DNA from: Pseudomonas muyukensis
GTDB taxonomy: Bacteria; Pseudomonadota; Gammaproteobacteria; Pseudomonadales; Pseudomonadaceae
NCBI RefSeq assembly: GCF_019139535.1
Contig: NZ_CP077073.1
Coordinates: 323,501-387,500, forward strand
Direction: 5' to 3'
DNA length: 64,000 nucleotides
The notes beneath the pieces are model-generated. The model worked only from the letters and a program-made list of their open reading frames with translations. It ran no database searches and was not told the origin of the DNA. The translations under genes were made by a program, and so were the position numbers. Positions 1-8,463 of this stretch are shown piece after piece (within the stretch, counting starts at the first letter, position 1; each line of letters begins with the position of its first letter).

Positions 1-601
1 CGGCGACGCCCTGTGCGCCAAGATGAAGGTCGAATGCGAAGTGGCCGTCTCCGACTGGGACGGCATCATCCCGGCACTGAACGCCAAGAAGTCCGATTTC
101 ATCATCTCCTCGCTGTCGATCACCGACGAGCGCAAGCAGGCCGTTGACTTCACCGACCCCTACTACTCGAACAAGCAGCAGTTCATCGCGCCGAAAAACG
201 TCGACTTCAAGACCGACCGCGCCTCGCTCAAGGGCAAGACCATCGGCACCCAGCGCGCCACCCAGGCGGCTACCTGGCTGGACGACAACGGCGGCATGGA
301 CGGCGAGTTCAAGGTCAACCTGTATGACGGCCAGGAAAATGCCTACCTCGACCTCACCTCCGGTCGCGTCGATGCCATCCTCGCCGACAAGTACGCCAAC
401 TACGACTGGCTGAAATCCGAAGCCGGCAAGAACTACGAGTTCAAAGGCGAGCCGGTGAACGAGAGCGACAAGGTCGGCATCGCGGTACGCAAGGGCGACA
501 ACGAGCTGCGCAACAAGCTCAATGCTGCGCTGAAGGAAATCGTCGCTGACGGTACCTACAAGAAGATCAACGACAAGTATTTCCCGTTCAGCATCTATTG
601 A
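1..601 (+). CDS. Amino-acid ABC transporter periplasmic binding protein (3' part)
   Basis: This is the C-terminal part of a HisJ/ArgT-type periplasmic solute-binding protein (bacterial SBP family 3); the reading frame is already open at base 2, so the signal peptide and first lobe lie outside the window. Visible family features are DWDGIIPAL, followed by SSLSITDERKQAVDFTDPYY, the hinge-region stretch GKTIGTQRAT, and the C-terminal AALKEIVADGTYKKINDKYF. It should deliver a basic amino acid (lysine, arginine, ornithine or histidine) to the permeases encoded directly downstream. The exact ligand cannot be read from the sequence. The cognate ATPase gene is not in the window and is expected upstream. 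Confidence 0.93.
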   Translation, partial: GDALCAKMKVECEVAVSDWDGIIPALNAKKSDFIISSLSITDERKQAVDFTDPYYSNKQQFIAPKNVDFKTDRASLKGKTIGTQRATQAATWLDDNGGMDGEFKVNLYDGQENAYLDLTSGRVDAILADKYANYDWLKSEAGKNYEFKGEPVNESDKVGIAVRKGDNELRNKLNAALKEIVADGTYKKINDKYFPFSIY

Positions 602-609
602 TTCGCCCC

Positions 610-640
610 GACAGGCATCGCCGCCCTGGTGATGCCTGTC
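610..640 (+). promoter_or_regulatory. Intercistronic hairpin between binding protein and permease
   Basis: A perfect 10-bp inverted repeat, GACAGGCATC at 610-619 and GATGCCTGTC at 631-640, lies in the gap between the binding-protein stop and the permease start, with no T-run after it. Hairpins at this position in ABC operons commonly protect the 3' end of the binding-protein mRNA and lower permease expression; that role is inferred here. Confidence 0.6.
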
Positions 641-658
641 CCTTGAACAAACTTACCC

Positions 659-1351
659 ATGAATATCGACCTGCACGGATTCGGCCCGGCCATGATGGCC
701 GGCACCCTGATGACCGTAAAACTGGCGCTCTGCGCCTTGCTGCTGGGGCTGGTCCTGGGCCTGCTCGGCGCCCTGGCCAAGACCTCGTCGGTCAAGCCGC
801 TGCAATGGCTTGGCGGCTTCTATTCCACGCTGGTGCGCGGCGTACCTGAACTGCTCTGGGTGCTGCTCATCTATTTCGGCACCGTCGGGCTGATGAACAG
901 CCTGGGCGAAGCCCTGAACATGCCAGGCCTGGAGCTCAGCGCCTTCGCCGCCGGCGTTATCGCCCTGGGCCTGTGCTTCGGCGCCTACGCCACGGAAGTA
1001 TTCCGTGGCGCGATCCTGGCCATCCCCAAGGGCCACCGCGAAGCGGGGCTGGCCCTGGGCCTGTCCAAGGGCCGCATCCTGTCGCGGATCATCCTGCCGC
1101 AGATGTGGCGCGTGGCCCTGCCGGGCCTGGGCAACCTGTTCATGATCCTGATGAAGGACACCGCGCTGGTGTCGGTGATCGGCCTGGAAGAAATCATGCG
1201 CCACGCGCAGATCGGCGTGACCGTGACCAAGGAACCGTTCACCTTCTACGCCGTGGCCGCCTGTATCTACCTGGGCCTGACGGTGATTGCCATGACCGGC
1301 ATGCATTTCCTGGAAAAGCGCGCCGCTCGCGGCTTCGTGAGGGCTGAGTAA
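659..1351 (+). CDS. Amino-acid ABC transporter permease, HisQ type
   Basis: This 230-residue inner-membrane permease belongs to the HisQ/GlnP family. It has an N-terminal hydrophobic helix (about residues 12-38), the RGVPELLWVLLIYF segment typical of polar amino-acid permeases, and an EAA loop around EAGLALGLSKGRILSRIILP that contacts the ATPase. It forms the heteromeric channel with the next gene, whose ATG follows its stop codon with no gap, so the two are translationally coupled. The substrate is probably a basic amino acid, judged from the binding protein. Confidence 0.93.
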   Translation: MNIDLHGFGPAMMAGTLMTVKLALCALLLGLVLGLLGALAKTSSVKPLQWLGGFYSTLVRGVPELLWVLLIYFGTVGLMNSLGEALNMPGLELSAFAAGVIALGLCFGAYATEVFRGAILAIPKGHREAGLALGLSKGRILSRIILPQMWRVALPGLGNLFMILMKDTALVSVIGLEEIMRHAQIGVTVTKEPFTFYAVAACIYLGLTVIAMTGMHFLEKRAARGFVRAE

Positions 1352-2041
1352 ATGAACTGGGAAGTCATCATCAAGTGGCTGCCACGCCTGGCCCAGGGCG
1401 CGACCCTGACCCTGGAACTGGTGGCCATCGCCGTCATCGCCGGGCTGATCCTGGCCATCCCGCTGGGTATCGCCCGCTCCTCGCGCCACTGGTACGTTCG
1501 CGCCCTGCCCTACGGCTACATCTTCTTCTTCCGCGGCACGCCGCTGCTGGTGCAGCTGTTTTTGGTGTACTACGGCCTGGCACAGTTCGACCTGGTCCGC
1601 GACAGCTCGCTGTGGCCGTACCTGCGCGACCCGTTCTGGTGCACGGTGCTGACCATGACCCTGCACACCGCCGCCTACATCGCCGAGATCCTACGTGGCG
1701 CGCTGCAGGCGATCCCCAAGGGTGAGATCGAGGCGGCCCGGGCACTGGGCATGTCGCGCGCCAAGACGCTGTTCTACATCATGCTGCCGCGCGCCGCGCG
1801 CATCGGCCTGCCGGCCTACAGCAACGAAGTGATCCTGATGCTCAAGGCCAGCGCCCTGGCCAGTACCGTGACGCTGCTGGAACTGACCGGCATGGCCCGC
1901 ACCATCATCGCGCGCACCTACCTGCCGGTGGAGATCTTCTTCGCCGCGGGCGTGTTCTACCTGGTGATCTCGTTCGGCCTGGTCCAGGGCTTCAAGCTGC
2001 TGGAGCGCTGGTTGCGCGTGGATGCCTGCCAGGGGCGATAA
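1352..2041 (+). CDS. Amino-acid ABC transporter permease, HisM type
   Basis: This 229-residue permease is the partner of the preceding gene and starts directly after its TGA. It shows the HisM-like FFRGTPLLVQLFLVYYGLAQ segment, an EAA loop at EAARALGMSRAKTLFYIMLP, and about five membrane segments. Together with the upstream permease and a missing ATPase it should import a basic amino acid. A REP-type palindrome follows, so this is probably the last gene of the transcript. Confidence 0.93.
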   Translation: MNWEVIIKWLPRLAQGATLTLELVAIAVIAGLILAIPLGIARSSRHWYVRALPYGYIFFFRGTPLLVQLFLVYYGLAQFDLVRDSSLWPYLRDPFWCTVLTMTLHTAAYIAEILRGALQAIPKGEIEAARALGMSRAKTLFYIMLPRAARIGLPAYSNEVILMLKASALASTVTLLELTGMARTIIARTYLPVEIFFAAGVFYLVISFGLVQGFKLLERWLRVDACQGR

Positions 2042-2074
2042 GTAAGACAGTGAACCCGGGGCCGCTGCGCGCCC

Positions 2075-2143
2075 CATCGCGACACAAGGCCGCTGCTACA
2101 GGCAGGACGCAATGCCCTGTAGGAGCGGCCTTGTGTCGCGATG
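2075..2143. repeat. REP/BIME palindrome
   Basis: The two arms, 2075-2102 and 2116-2143, are 28 bp each and reverse complementary with one mismatch. They contain the 'GTAGGAGCGGCCTTG' core that recurs at about 47,020, 62,450 and 62,560. This is the Pseudomonas extragenic palindrome type and could end or stabilise the ABC transporter mRNA. Confidence 0.85.
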
Positions 2144-2183
2144 GAGCGCACAGCGCTCCCTCTCGATAGCGCCGCGGTGCCCC

Positions 2184-3419
2184 ATGCAAACCATCCCCCA
2201 TCTCCAAGGCCAGCAGCTCATCGAGCGCTTCCAAGCCCTCGACCACTTCCTGACCCAGCACCAGCACCTATGGCGCCCGCGGCCCTTCACCCAGCCACGC
2301 CTGGAGTGGGAAACCCAACACCCCGAACTCGCCACCTGGCTACGCAACCGTACCCTGGAGCAAGCCGAAGCCGCCCAGCAACACCTTGAGCAACTGCCGG
2401 CCCCGGCCCCCTTCGCGCAATTAGCCGCCCAGGCCTTGCAGTTATCCAGCGTCGGCGAACTGCCCGACGCCGGCCTGCACCCGGCCGGCCACCGCCTGGA
2501 CGTCAACGTCCCTGGCCGCAAGTGGCAACAGATCGAAGCCTTCACCCGACGCCTGGCCTTCAGCCAGCCGAGCAGCCACTGGCTCGACTGGTGCTCGGGC
2601 AAAGGCCACCTGGGCCGCCGCCTGCTGCAACCCGGCCAGCAACTGACCTGCCTGGAGTACGACGGCGCACTGGTCGCCGCCGGCCAGGCCCTGAGCGACC
2701 ACCACCACCTGCCCGCTCGCCATCTGCGCCAGGACGTGCTGGCAGCCGACAGCGCGCAGCACCTGGATCACGACAAAAGCGCGGTGGCCCTGCATGCCTG
2801 CGGCGACTTGCATGTGCGCCTGCTGCAACTGGCCAGCCAGCAAGGCTGCCGGCAAGTGGCGATCGCCCCGTGCTGCTACAACCGCATCCAGGGCAGCAGC
2901 TACCAGGCGCTGTCCACCGCCGCCCGGCACTCGTCGCTGCACTTGTCGCAAACCGACCTGGGGCTACCGTTGAACGAAGCGGTCACCTCCAGCGCCCGGG
3001 TGCGCCGCCAGCGCGATGCCTCCATGGCCCGTCGCCTGGGCTTCGACCTGTTGCAACGCGAGCAGCGCGGGGTGGACGACTACCTGTCGACCCCCTCCCT
3101 GGCCATCAGCTGGCTGGAAAAACCCTTCGCCCAGTACTGCCGTGACCTGGCAGGCCTGCGCCAGGTGGCCATCAGCGGCGAACCCGACTGGACGGCCCTG
3201 GAAGCCGCCGGCTGGCAGCGCCTGGCCGCCGTGCGCAACCTGGAGCTGGTGCGCAACCTGTTCCGCCGCCCGCTGGAAATGTGGCTGGTGCTGGACCGTG
3301 CCCTGTATCTCCAGGAGCAAGGCTACGCAGTGCGCCTCGGGACCTTCTGCGACTACCCGCTGACCCCGCGCAACCTGCTGCTGCTGGGCGAGCGCGACGG
3401 ATCGCCGCAGAACCCTTGA
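2184..3419 (+). CDS. SAM-dependent methyltransferase, class I (Methyltransf_32-like)
   Basis: This 411-residue soluble protein carries a Rossmann-type SAM-binding motif I (LDWCSGKGHLGRRLL, about residues 137-151), an acidic motif II (CLEYDGALV), the motif VALHACGDLH, and IAPCCYNRIQG. The last resembles the CCYN signature of the Methyltransf_32 group. I placed the start at the ATG at 2184 because the frame upstream runs through the REP element. The substrate is unknown; the CC motif and the length suggest a large-molecule target, but that is a guess. The next gene is on the opposite strand. Confidence 0.8.
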   Translation: MQTIPHLQGQQLIERFQALDHFLTQHQHLWRPRPFTQPRLEWETQHPELATWLRNRTLEQAEAAQQHLEQLPAPAPFAQLAAQALQLSSVGELPDAGLHPAGHRLDVNVPGRKWQQIEAFTRRLAFSQPSSHWLDWCSGKGHLGRRLLQPGQQLTCLEYDGALVAAGQALSDHHHLPARHLRQDVLAADSAQHLDHDKSAVALHACGDLHVRLLQLASQQGCRQVAIAPCCYNRIQGSSYQALSTAARHSSLHLSQTDLGLPLNEAVTSSARVRRQRDASMARRLGFDLLQREQRGVDDYLSTPSLAISWLEKPFAQYCRDLAGLRQVAISGEPDWTALEAAGWQRLAAVRNLELVRNLFRRPLEMWLVLDRALYLQEQGYAVRLGTFCDYPLTPRNLLLLGERDGSPQNP

Positions 3420-3632
3420 AAACCTGTGGATAAGTCTGTGAACAAGCTTGTGATGAAAATCACGAAATCTTCGATCCCAGGGCTATTTGCGCCGCTTTGC
3501 TTATTCCGATGACGTCCTGAAAACCAGGAAAAACAGGCCTTTGCGCAAAGACCGGTGGTTACACCGGTCGGCATGCCTTTCGCGCAACGGGCAAATGCCT
3601 CTTGTGCATAAGCCTTTGCGCGAGGGCTGTTT

Positions 3633-3950
3633 TCACGCCAGTTTCAGCAGGCTCATGCCCACCAGCAACAGCACCAGGCCAAGCCAGCCACGCCCGGCCA
3701 GACGCTGGCCAAACAGTGCCCAACCCATGGCCACGGTGGCGAGGATGCCGAAGCCACCCCAGATGGCGTAGGCCAGCGACAGCTCGATGTCCTGCACGGC
3801 CTGGGCCAGGGCGGTAAAAGCCGCCAGCACGGCGATGATCGAGGCCACGCCCAGCCCTTTGCGGCGAAAACCGTCGGAATACTTGAGCAGCAGGTTGGCC
3901 AGCACTTCCAGCACGATGGCCAGGGCCAGCCAGGCGAATGGCATCAGCAT
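3633..3950 (-). CDS. mdtI: SMR-family exporter subunit MdtI
   Basis: This 105-residue protein has four transmembrane helices and belongs to the small multidrug resistance family. It closely resembles MdtI: a [21 protein letters not shown] start with the membrane-embedded glutamate (about residue 15), the segment [10 protein letters not shown], and a [15 protein letters not shown] end. MdtI pairs with MdtJ as a spermidine exporter in Escherichia coli. It is the second gene of the pair and starts 7 bp inside the end of mdtJ, so translation is coupled. Confidence 0.88.
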   Translation of the reverse strand: MLMPFAWLALAIVLEVLANLLLKYSDGFRRKGLGVASIIAVLAAFTALAQAVQDIELSLAYAIWGGFGILATVAMGWALFGQRLAGRGWLGLVLLLVGMSLLKLA

Positions 3951-4303
3951 GGCAGCGCCTCCCCTTCAGCCGCGGTCGGCTTGCTGCGGGTACCGGCTTT
4001 TACCAACAGGATGCCGGCGATCATCACCGCCAGCCCCAGGGCCTTGGTCCAGCCCAGGCTCTCGCCCAGCCACAGCACGCTGACCAGGGTAATCAGGACA
4101 ATACCGATACCCTCCCACAGCGCGTAGGCCACACCCACCGGCACACGCTTGACCGCCAGGGCGAGGAAGAAATAAGACAGACAGATCATGCCGTACATGA
4201 CGACATAACCCATCACCGGGAAATGCGTGGCGGCGAATTTCATCGACGCCGTGCCGATCACCTCGGCGGTGATGGCGACGCTCAGATAGATCCAGGAACG
4301 CAT
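3944..4303 (-). CDS. mdtJ: SMR-family exporter subunit MdtJ
   Basis: This 119-residue four-helix SMR protein starts at the ATG at 4303 and is the MdtJ partner of the downstream gene. It contains the essential membrane glutamate in [25 protein letters not shown], and a C-terminal [10 protein letters not shown] followed by a polar tail, the usual MdtJ layout. The expected role is proton-coupled export of spermidine or small cations as an MdtJI heterodimer. Confidence 0.88.
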   Translation of the reverse strand: MRSWIYLSVAITAEVIGTASMKFAATHFPVMGYVVMYGMICLSYFFLALAVKRVPVGVAYALWEGIGIVLITLVSVLWLGESLGWTKALGLAVMIAGILLVKAGTRSKPTAAEGEALPC

Positions 4304-4826
4304 GGTGCCCTCCCATGGGCGACAGCGACCGGGCGCACAGGCACCGGCAGAAAGAAATGTTTACGGCTGCAGAGGGAGGGTGGCGCTAGAGGTCGCCGGT
4401 CCAGTGACGTTCACGGGAAACCAGGCGGGAGGAAGAGAGGAGCTTGAAAGCTTTACTGTTCAACATAATGAACAGAAGATTAGCTCAGGTGATCGATTAA
4501 GTCAAAATGATAGCTAGAGACTAATAATTTCTCGCGCGTACATTGCGTCTTTCAGAAAATCCCCCTTAAAGCTTGCTGAAAGCTTCGTAAATTATATTCC
4601 CCGCCCGGTTTCGCCGGCAGCCAGCGCTTGCGCAGCCGCAGGTTGCGCCAACCTGGGCCAGGCCCGCGCCCACGCTCGCGCGACACCCTCACGCCCTAGG
4701 CATCCAGCGCCACGGCCCGGCCCTGCGACAAAGCGTCGCCATTGTCACAGATCAAGAATTAATTATTGTTTTACGATAATTTATCAAGAATAATCCACCC
4801 CGTTCATCACTGTACGGAGGCACCCC
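4304..4826. other. Intergenic region between mdtJ and the DUF2975 gene
   Basis: I see no convincing gene in these 523 bases. The left part would hold the mdtJ promoter. The right end (4741-4798) is strongly AT-rich (ATTAATTATTGTTTTACGAT) and probably carries the promoter for the next gene, whose ribosome binding site GGAGG lies 7 bases before its ATG. Confidence 0.5.
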
Positions 4827-5405
4827 ATGAACAGTAGATCCGTGGCCTATGCGCGTTCGCGCCTACGGGCCATTGGCGTATTCGCCGCTTATATGGCCTG
4901 GACCACCGCCGCCCTCGAACTGCTCGCCACACCACTGCTGTGCATGTTCGACTACCCCGACATGCAGGCGGCCTACCTGCAAATCCACGGCGAGCACATG
5001 CCCTTGCTGCTGGAGCCCGGCTATCAGGCATCGACCCTGGCGATCAGCCTGGTGCTGGCAGTCGAGATGATCCCCACATTCATCTCGGTCACCGCCCTGG
5101 GGCTGACCGGCCTGTTCTTCCACCGTCTCTCCCGTGGCCAGACCTGGACCTCGGCCAACATCAAGATGCTGTGGTGGGTCGGCCTGCTGTGCATTGGCAC
5201 GCCGTTGCTGTGGCCGGTGACCTACACCCTGCAAGGCCTGGCACTGGCCATCGACCTGCCGGCCGGCGAGAGAAGCTTCAACGTCTCGATCGGTGTATCA
5301 TCGCAGGCTGTCTACGAGATCATGAAAGGCATCCTGCTGTGTGCCTTCTCGCTGCTCATGCGTGACGCCAAGACCATCAGCGATGAACACAACTGTTATG
5401 TCTAA
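4827..5405 (+). CDS. DUF2975 membrane protein
   Basis: This 192-residue protein has four hydrophobic segments (about residues 15-35, 72-100, 110-135 and 155-180) and fits the DUF2975 family, whose members are almost always followed by a small XRE regulator, as here. The start is supported by GGAGG just upstream. The function of DUF2975 is not established. The gene order (membrane protein, then a 68-residue Cro-like protein 9 bp later) suggests that the regulator controls this operon. Confidence 0.75.
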   Translation: MNSRSVAYARSRLRAIGVFAAYMAWTTAALELLATPLLCMFDYPDMQAAYLQIHGEHMPLLLEPGYQASTLAISLVLAVEMIPTFISVTALGLTGLFFHRLSRGQTWTSANIKMLWWVGLLCIGTPLLWPVTYTLQGLALAIDLPAGERSFNVSIGVSSQAVYEIMKGILLCAFSLLMRDAKTISDEHNCYV

Positions 5406-5414
5406 CCGCCTCCT

Positions 5415-5621
5415 ATGCCGATAATCATCCGCCTCGACGTCGTCATGGCCCGGAACAAGATGCGTTCCAAGGACCTGGCGGAAATCATCGGCATCACGGA
5501 AGCAAACCTGTCGCTGCTGAAGAACGGCAAGATCAAGGGTTTCAAGATCGAGACCCTGGAGAAGCTGTGTCGCGCCCTGAACTGCCAGCCTGGCGATCTG
5601 CTGGAGTTCAGCGACGAATGA
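5415..5621 (+). CDS. Small XRE/Cro-family transcriptional regulator
   Basis: The protein is 68 residues and consists of one helix-turn-helix domain. The start MPIIIRLDVVMARNKMRS and the HTH stretch KDLAEIIGITEANLSLLKNG match the single-domain regulators paired with DUF2975 proteins (YozG-like). It likely represses or tunes its own operon. It lies 9 bp after the DUF2975 stop. Confidence 0.85.
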   Translation: MPIIIRLDVVMARNKMRSKDLAEIIGITEANLSLLKNGKIKGFKIETLEKLCRALNCQPGDLLEFSDE

Positions 5622-5639
5622 TCAAGGACTGCAACACCC

Positions 5640-6026
5640 ATGGCACTTTTCCACAATGGCCTGGCCGCCTTCGTGCTGGCCTGCCTGGCCTTGGCTTTGG
5701 CCGGCTGCGGCCCGAGCTACACCTATAGATACTCGCCACCGCCCAGCGCGCATGGCATGAACTGCATCAATAGCTGCTCGATGGAGCGCAACCACTGCAA
5801 GCAGATGGCCCGCTTGCAGGAAAACAGCGAACGCGCGCTGTACCAGGCCGAGATGCGCACCTACGAGTACTGCCAGAAAGGCAAGAGCAAAAAAGAAGCG
5901 CGTCACAGTTGCCACTACCCGAGCTACCCGTTCAACACGGGCAGCAGCTACAGTTGCGGGTCTGATTACGACTCTTGCTACATGGCCTGCGGCGGCACCA
6001 TCCAGCGCATTTTGATCAAAGACTGA
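5640..6026 (+). CDS. Cysteine-rich lipoprotein of unknown function
   Basis: This 128-residue protein starts with a lipoprotein signal (hydrophobic stretch ending LALALAGC, so the mature protein begins at that Cys). The mature part holds eight more cysteines, in patterns such as CINSCSMERNHC and CGSDYDSCYMAC, which suggests disulfide-stabilised folding in the periplasm. I recognise no family. It lies 18 bp after the XRE gene and 22 bp before another small lipoprotein gene, so all four genes may be one transcript. Confidence 0.65.
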   Translation: MALFHNGLAAFVLACLALALAGCGPSYTYRYSPPPSAHGMNCINSCSMERNHCKQMARLQENSERALYQAEMRTYEYCQKGKSKKEARHSCHYPSYPFNTGSSYSCGSDYDSCYMACGGTIQRILIKD

Positions 6027-6048
6027 ACCCGGAACGGACTCGAACATC

Positions 6049-6300
6049 GTGAAACACGTGAAATCCCTCGCCCTGCTGACCGCCCTCCTGGCCATGACCG
6101 GCTGCGCCAACGACTTCCCGGCCAGCAAGCCAGCCCCACTGGGCTGGAACATGCCCGGCATGCAACTGGGCGGCGACCGCGGCCTGCCGCTGCACAACCT
6201 CGACGGCAGCTGCCGCAAGCGCGGTTGCGACAACAGCAAGCTGATTTTCAACCCCGGCAAAATGGAGCCAGGCGTCAACTCCATGCACCGCGGCTGGTAG
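6049..6300 (+). CDS. Small lipoprotein of unknown function
   Basis: This 83-residue protein starts at GTG (6049) and has a lipoprotein signal ending LLAMTGC (residues 13-19). The mature part is short and rich in Gly, Pro and Asn, with two further cysteines in CRKRGCDN. No family is recognised. It follows the Cys-rich lipoprotein at 22 bp and is probably co-transcribed with it. Confidence 0.6.
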   Translation: MKHVKSLALLTALLAMTGCANDFPASKPAPLGWNMPGMQLGGDRGLPLHNLDGSCRKRGCDNSKLIFNPGKMEPGVNSMHRGW

Positions 6301-6359
6301 GAAAATTCTCCTTTCTGCCCGGTGACTTAGGGGATTGTGCGATGGATGCGATGAAGTGG

Positions 6360-6387
6360 TTTACAGCCGCGAATCCATCGCTATAAT
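6360..6387 (+). promoter_or_regulatory. Sigma-70 promoter of tRNA-Thr
   Basis: A -35 TTTACA (6360-6365) and a perfect -10 TATAAT (6382-6387) are separated by 16 bp and sit 11 bp before the tRNA 5' end. Confidence 0.75.
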
Positions 6388-6398
6388 GACGCCCCTGT

Positions 6399-6474
<76 letters not shown>

Positions 6475-6520
6475 TTCAAGGTTCCATAGAAGGCTTTCAA
6501 AATCTCTGGAACCCCCGAAA

Positions 6521-6545
6521 AACCCGCCTTCTGGCGGGTTTTTTC
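6521..6545 (+). terminator. Rho-independent terminator after tRNA-Thr
   Basis: Arms AACCCGCC (6521-6528) and GGCGGGTT (6533-6540) with loop TTCT are followed by TTTT. It ends the tRNA transcript before the integrase. Confidence 0.85.
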
Positions 6546-6586
6546 GTTTTGGCGTTCCGTCGGATTCCGAGGGTAGCCAGCGCTAA

Positions 6587-6638
6587 TAAGGGTAGTTTTA
6601 AGGATAGAGGTCCGTTTCGATATCGGAGACTACCCTTA
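6587..6638. promoter_or_regulatory. Inverted repeat in the integrase leader
   Basis: TAAGGGTAGT (6587-6596) and its exact complement ACTACCCTTA (6629-6638) flank the integrase leader; the right arm touches the start codon. A further GGGTAG lies at 6571. The repeats may be an operator or arm-type binding sites for the integrase or an excisionase; this is inference from position. Confidence 0.45.
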
Positions 6639-7957
6639 TGGCACGCACCACTGCCCCGCTCACAGACACCACCTGTCGCACGGCAAAGCCCAGAGAGCGC
6701 GAGTACAAGCTCTTTGACGGCGACGGTCTGTACCTGCTTGTGCAACCCAACGGCCGCAAAGGCTGGCGACTCAGGTACGTGAAACCCGATGGCCGCGAAG
6801 GCCTGACCGCCCTCGGCAGCTACCCGGTGGTCGGGCTGGGCGACGCACGCCGCAAGCGCTTCGAGATCAAGCAGCAGCTCGCCAACGGCATAGACCCCAT
6901 CCAGTACAAGCAACAAACCAAGACCCAAGCCGTGATAAATGGCCGCACCTTCGAAAGCGTTGCGCTCGACTGGCATGCGAGCATGGTGCCGAAGTGGGCG
7001 CCCGGCCACGCCAAGACTGTACTCAGCCGATTGAAGACCCACGTGTTCCCTTTAATCGGTGCCAGAGCAATCGTTGAGCTGGACACCCACGATCTCATGC
7101 AGCCCCTGGAAGCCGTGACGAAGCGCGGCACCATCGACGTGGCGCTCAGGATCAAGAACTACCTGCAAAGCATCATGCGTGAAGCCAAACGGCTGCGACT
7201 GATCACGGCGAACCCGGCTCACGACCTTGATGGCTCGATCAAGACACCACGGGTAACTCACCGACCCGCACTACCCCTATCGCGACTCCCAGAGCTATTG
7301 GCATGCATCGAGGACTACAGAGGTCGCCCGCTCACGCGCCTCACGGTGATGCTGTCGTTGCATGTATTCGTACGCTCCAGTGAACTGCGTTTCGCCCGCT
7401 GGAACGAATTCGACCTCAAGCGCGGCATCTGGGAGATCCCCGACACTCGCCCGGCGCTCGACGGCGTACCGTTTTCCACAAGGGGTACGAAAATGGCCGG
7501 AGACATTCACGTTGTACCCTTATCGCCGCAGGCAGTGGCCTTGCTTGAGCAAATCCACGCGATCACTGGCAAGTTCGACCTGGTGTTCGCGGGAGATGCC
7601 AAACCGTGGAAACCGATGTCCGAGAACACGGTGAATGCCGCGCTCAGGACGATGGGCTACGACACCAAGGTGGATATCTGCGGCCACGGGTTCCGAGCCA
7701 TGGCGTGCAGTGCGCTGGTCGAGTCCGGCCTGTGGTCGGAGACGGCTATCGAGAGACAGATGAGCCACAAGGAACGCAACAACGTGCGGGCCGCCTATAC
7801 CCACAAGGCCGAGTTCCTCGAAGAGCGTCGGATGATCATGACCTGGTGGAGCCGGTTTCTAGAGGCAAACCGCGAGGACCATGTGACGCCGCATGAGTTT
7901 GCCAAGCAGACGGGCGAGAACGTCACGCGCCTTCGCAGTGCCAAGAGGACCGAGTAA
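6638..7957 (+). CDS. P4-type tyrosine integrase
   Basis: This 439-residue site-specific recombinase has an N-terminal arm-binding domain of the DUF4102 type (LTDTTCRTAKP, then LFDGDGLYLLVQPNGRKGWRLRY, about residues 8-48), a central SAM-like domain, and a C-terminal catalytic domain. Catalytic residues are visible: Arg in FVRSSELRFARW, His and Arg in GHGFRAMA, His in MSHKERN, and the nucleophilic Tyr in RAAYTHKAEFLEERRMI. It lies next to tRNA-Thr in the orientation usual for P4-type islands and should catalyse integration of the 11-kb element. Codon use is GC-rich, unlike the AT-rich cargo. Confidence 0.93.
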   Translation: MARTTAPLTDTTCRTAKPREREYKLFDGDGLYLLVQPNGRKGWRLRYVKPDGREGLTALGSYPVVGLGDARRKRFEIKQQLANGIDPIQYKQQTKTQAVINGRTFESVALDWHASMVPKWAPGHAKTVLSRLKTHVFPLIGARAIVELDTHDLMQPLEAVTKRGTIDVALRIKNYLQSIMREAKRLRLITANPAHDLDGSIKTPRVTHRPALPLSRLPELLACIEDYRGRPLTRLTVMLSLHVFVRSSELRFARWNEFDLKRGIWEIPDTRPALDGVPFSTRGTKMAGDIHVVPLSPQAVALLEQIHAITGKFDLVFAGDAKPWKPMSENTVNAALRTMGYDTKVDICGHGFRAMACSALVESGLWSETAIERQMSHKERNNVRAAYTHKAEFLEERRMIMTWWSRFLEANREDHVTPHEFAKQTGENVTRLRSAKRTE

Positions 7958-8024
7958 CCCGCCGCACCACCGCCTCAACTCGCTGTGAAGTTACCCACAG
8001 CACTGCATGAAGCTCCTCCGCGCG

Positions 8025-8069
8025 GGTCCTTTCAAACGGGGCTGCAAAGCCGCCCCGTTTGAAAGGACC
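8025..8069. repeat. Perfect 18-bp inverted repeat
   Basis: GGTCCTTTCAAACGGGGC at 8025-8042 is repeated as its exact complement at 8052-8069 around a 9-nt loop. No T-run follows, so it is not a standard intrinsic terminator, though it could act as one for int (stop at 7957). Confidence 0.75.
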
Positions 8070-8140
8070 ATACCTAAGAAAAAAACTGCTGGCACAGCTC
8101 ACGTCTGTGGAAAACCACTGATGTCCACCGGGGGATAGTT

Positions 8141-8199
8141 TTATCCACAGGCGCTAAATCCCTGAAATCTCTTTGCTTGACGAATATTGTCCACAGGCG
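8141..8199. repeat. DnaA-box-like direct repeats
   Basis: TTATCCACAGGCG (8141-8153) contains the consensus DnaA box TTATCCACA; TTGTCCACAGGCG (8187-8199) differs by one base; TTACCCACAG occurs at 7991-8000. The shared GGCG after each of the first two sites suggests a repeat unit longer than the box itself. Confidence 0.5.
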
Positions 8200-8429
8200 T
8201 AGACCGGGAGTTGCAAGCGCTGTCAATGACAGCACCCCAGGTGACCCGAACCTTAAAGGTCACGCCGCTCCCGCGGTGGTTCTCCCCAAGGGTGATTCGC
8301 ATCCGGCAGCTCGCCCGGTCACTACCCATGTGATGGATGCTCTTACACATATGGCGCTCGTGCGCCAGATACTCCGTACCTCGCTGCCCTGCAGCAACCT
8401 ATCCGCTTGGCCGAATCTTGCGCCAACCT

Positions 8430-8463
8430 GTGCCCGTCTCTTTCTGTGGAAAGAGACGGGCAC
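8430..8463. repeat. Perfect 14-bp inverted repeat
   Basis: GTGCCCGTCTCTTT (8430-8443) and AAAGAGACGGGCAC (8450-8463) pair perfectly around the 6-nt loop CTGTGG. The role is unknown. Confidence 0.75.

Noticed and set aside
3422..3432. DnaA-box-like TGTGGATAA after the methyltransferase gene
   Set aside because: It is a single isolated match in a short spacer, with no further boxes or structure around it.
4302..4517. A 71-codon frame upstream of mdtJ
   Set aside because: It overlaps the mdtJ start and promoter region on the other strand and has no plausible start signal or family features.
8141..8199. Chromosomal replication origin
   Set aside because: There are only one perfect and two near DnaA boxes, no dnaA/dnaN/rpmH neighbours and no AT-rich unwinding cluster; an element-specific function is the most that can be suggested.
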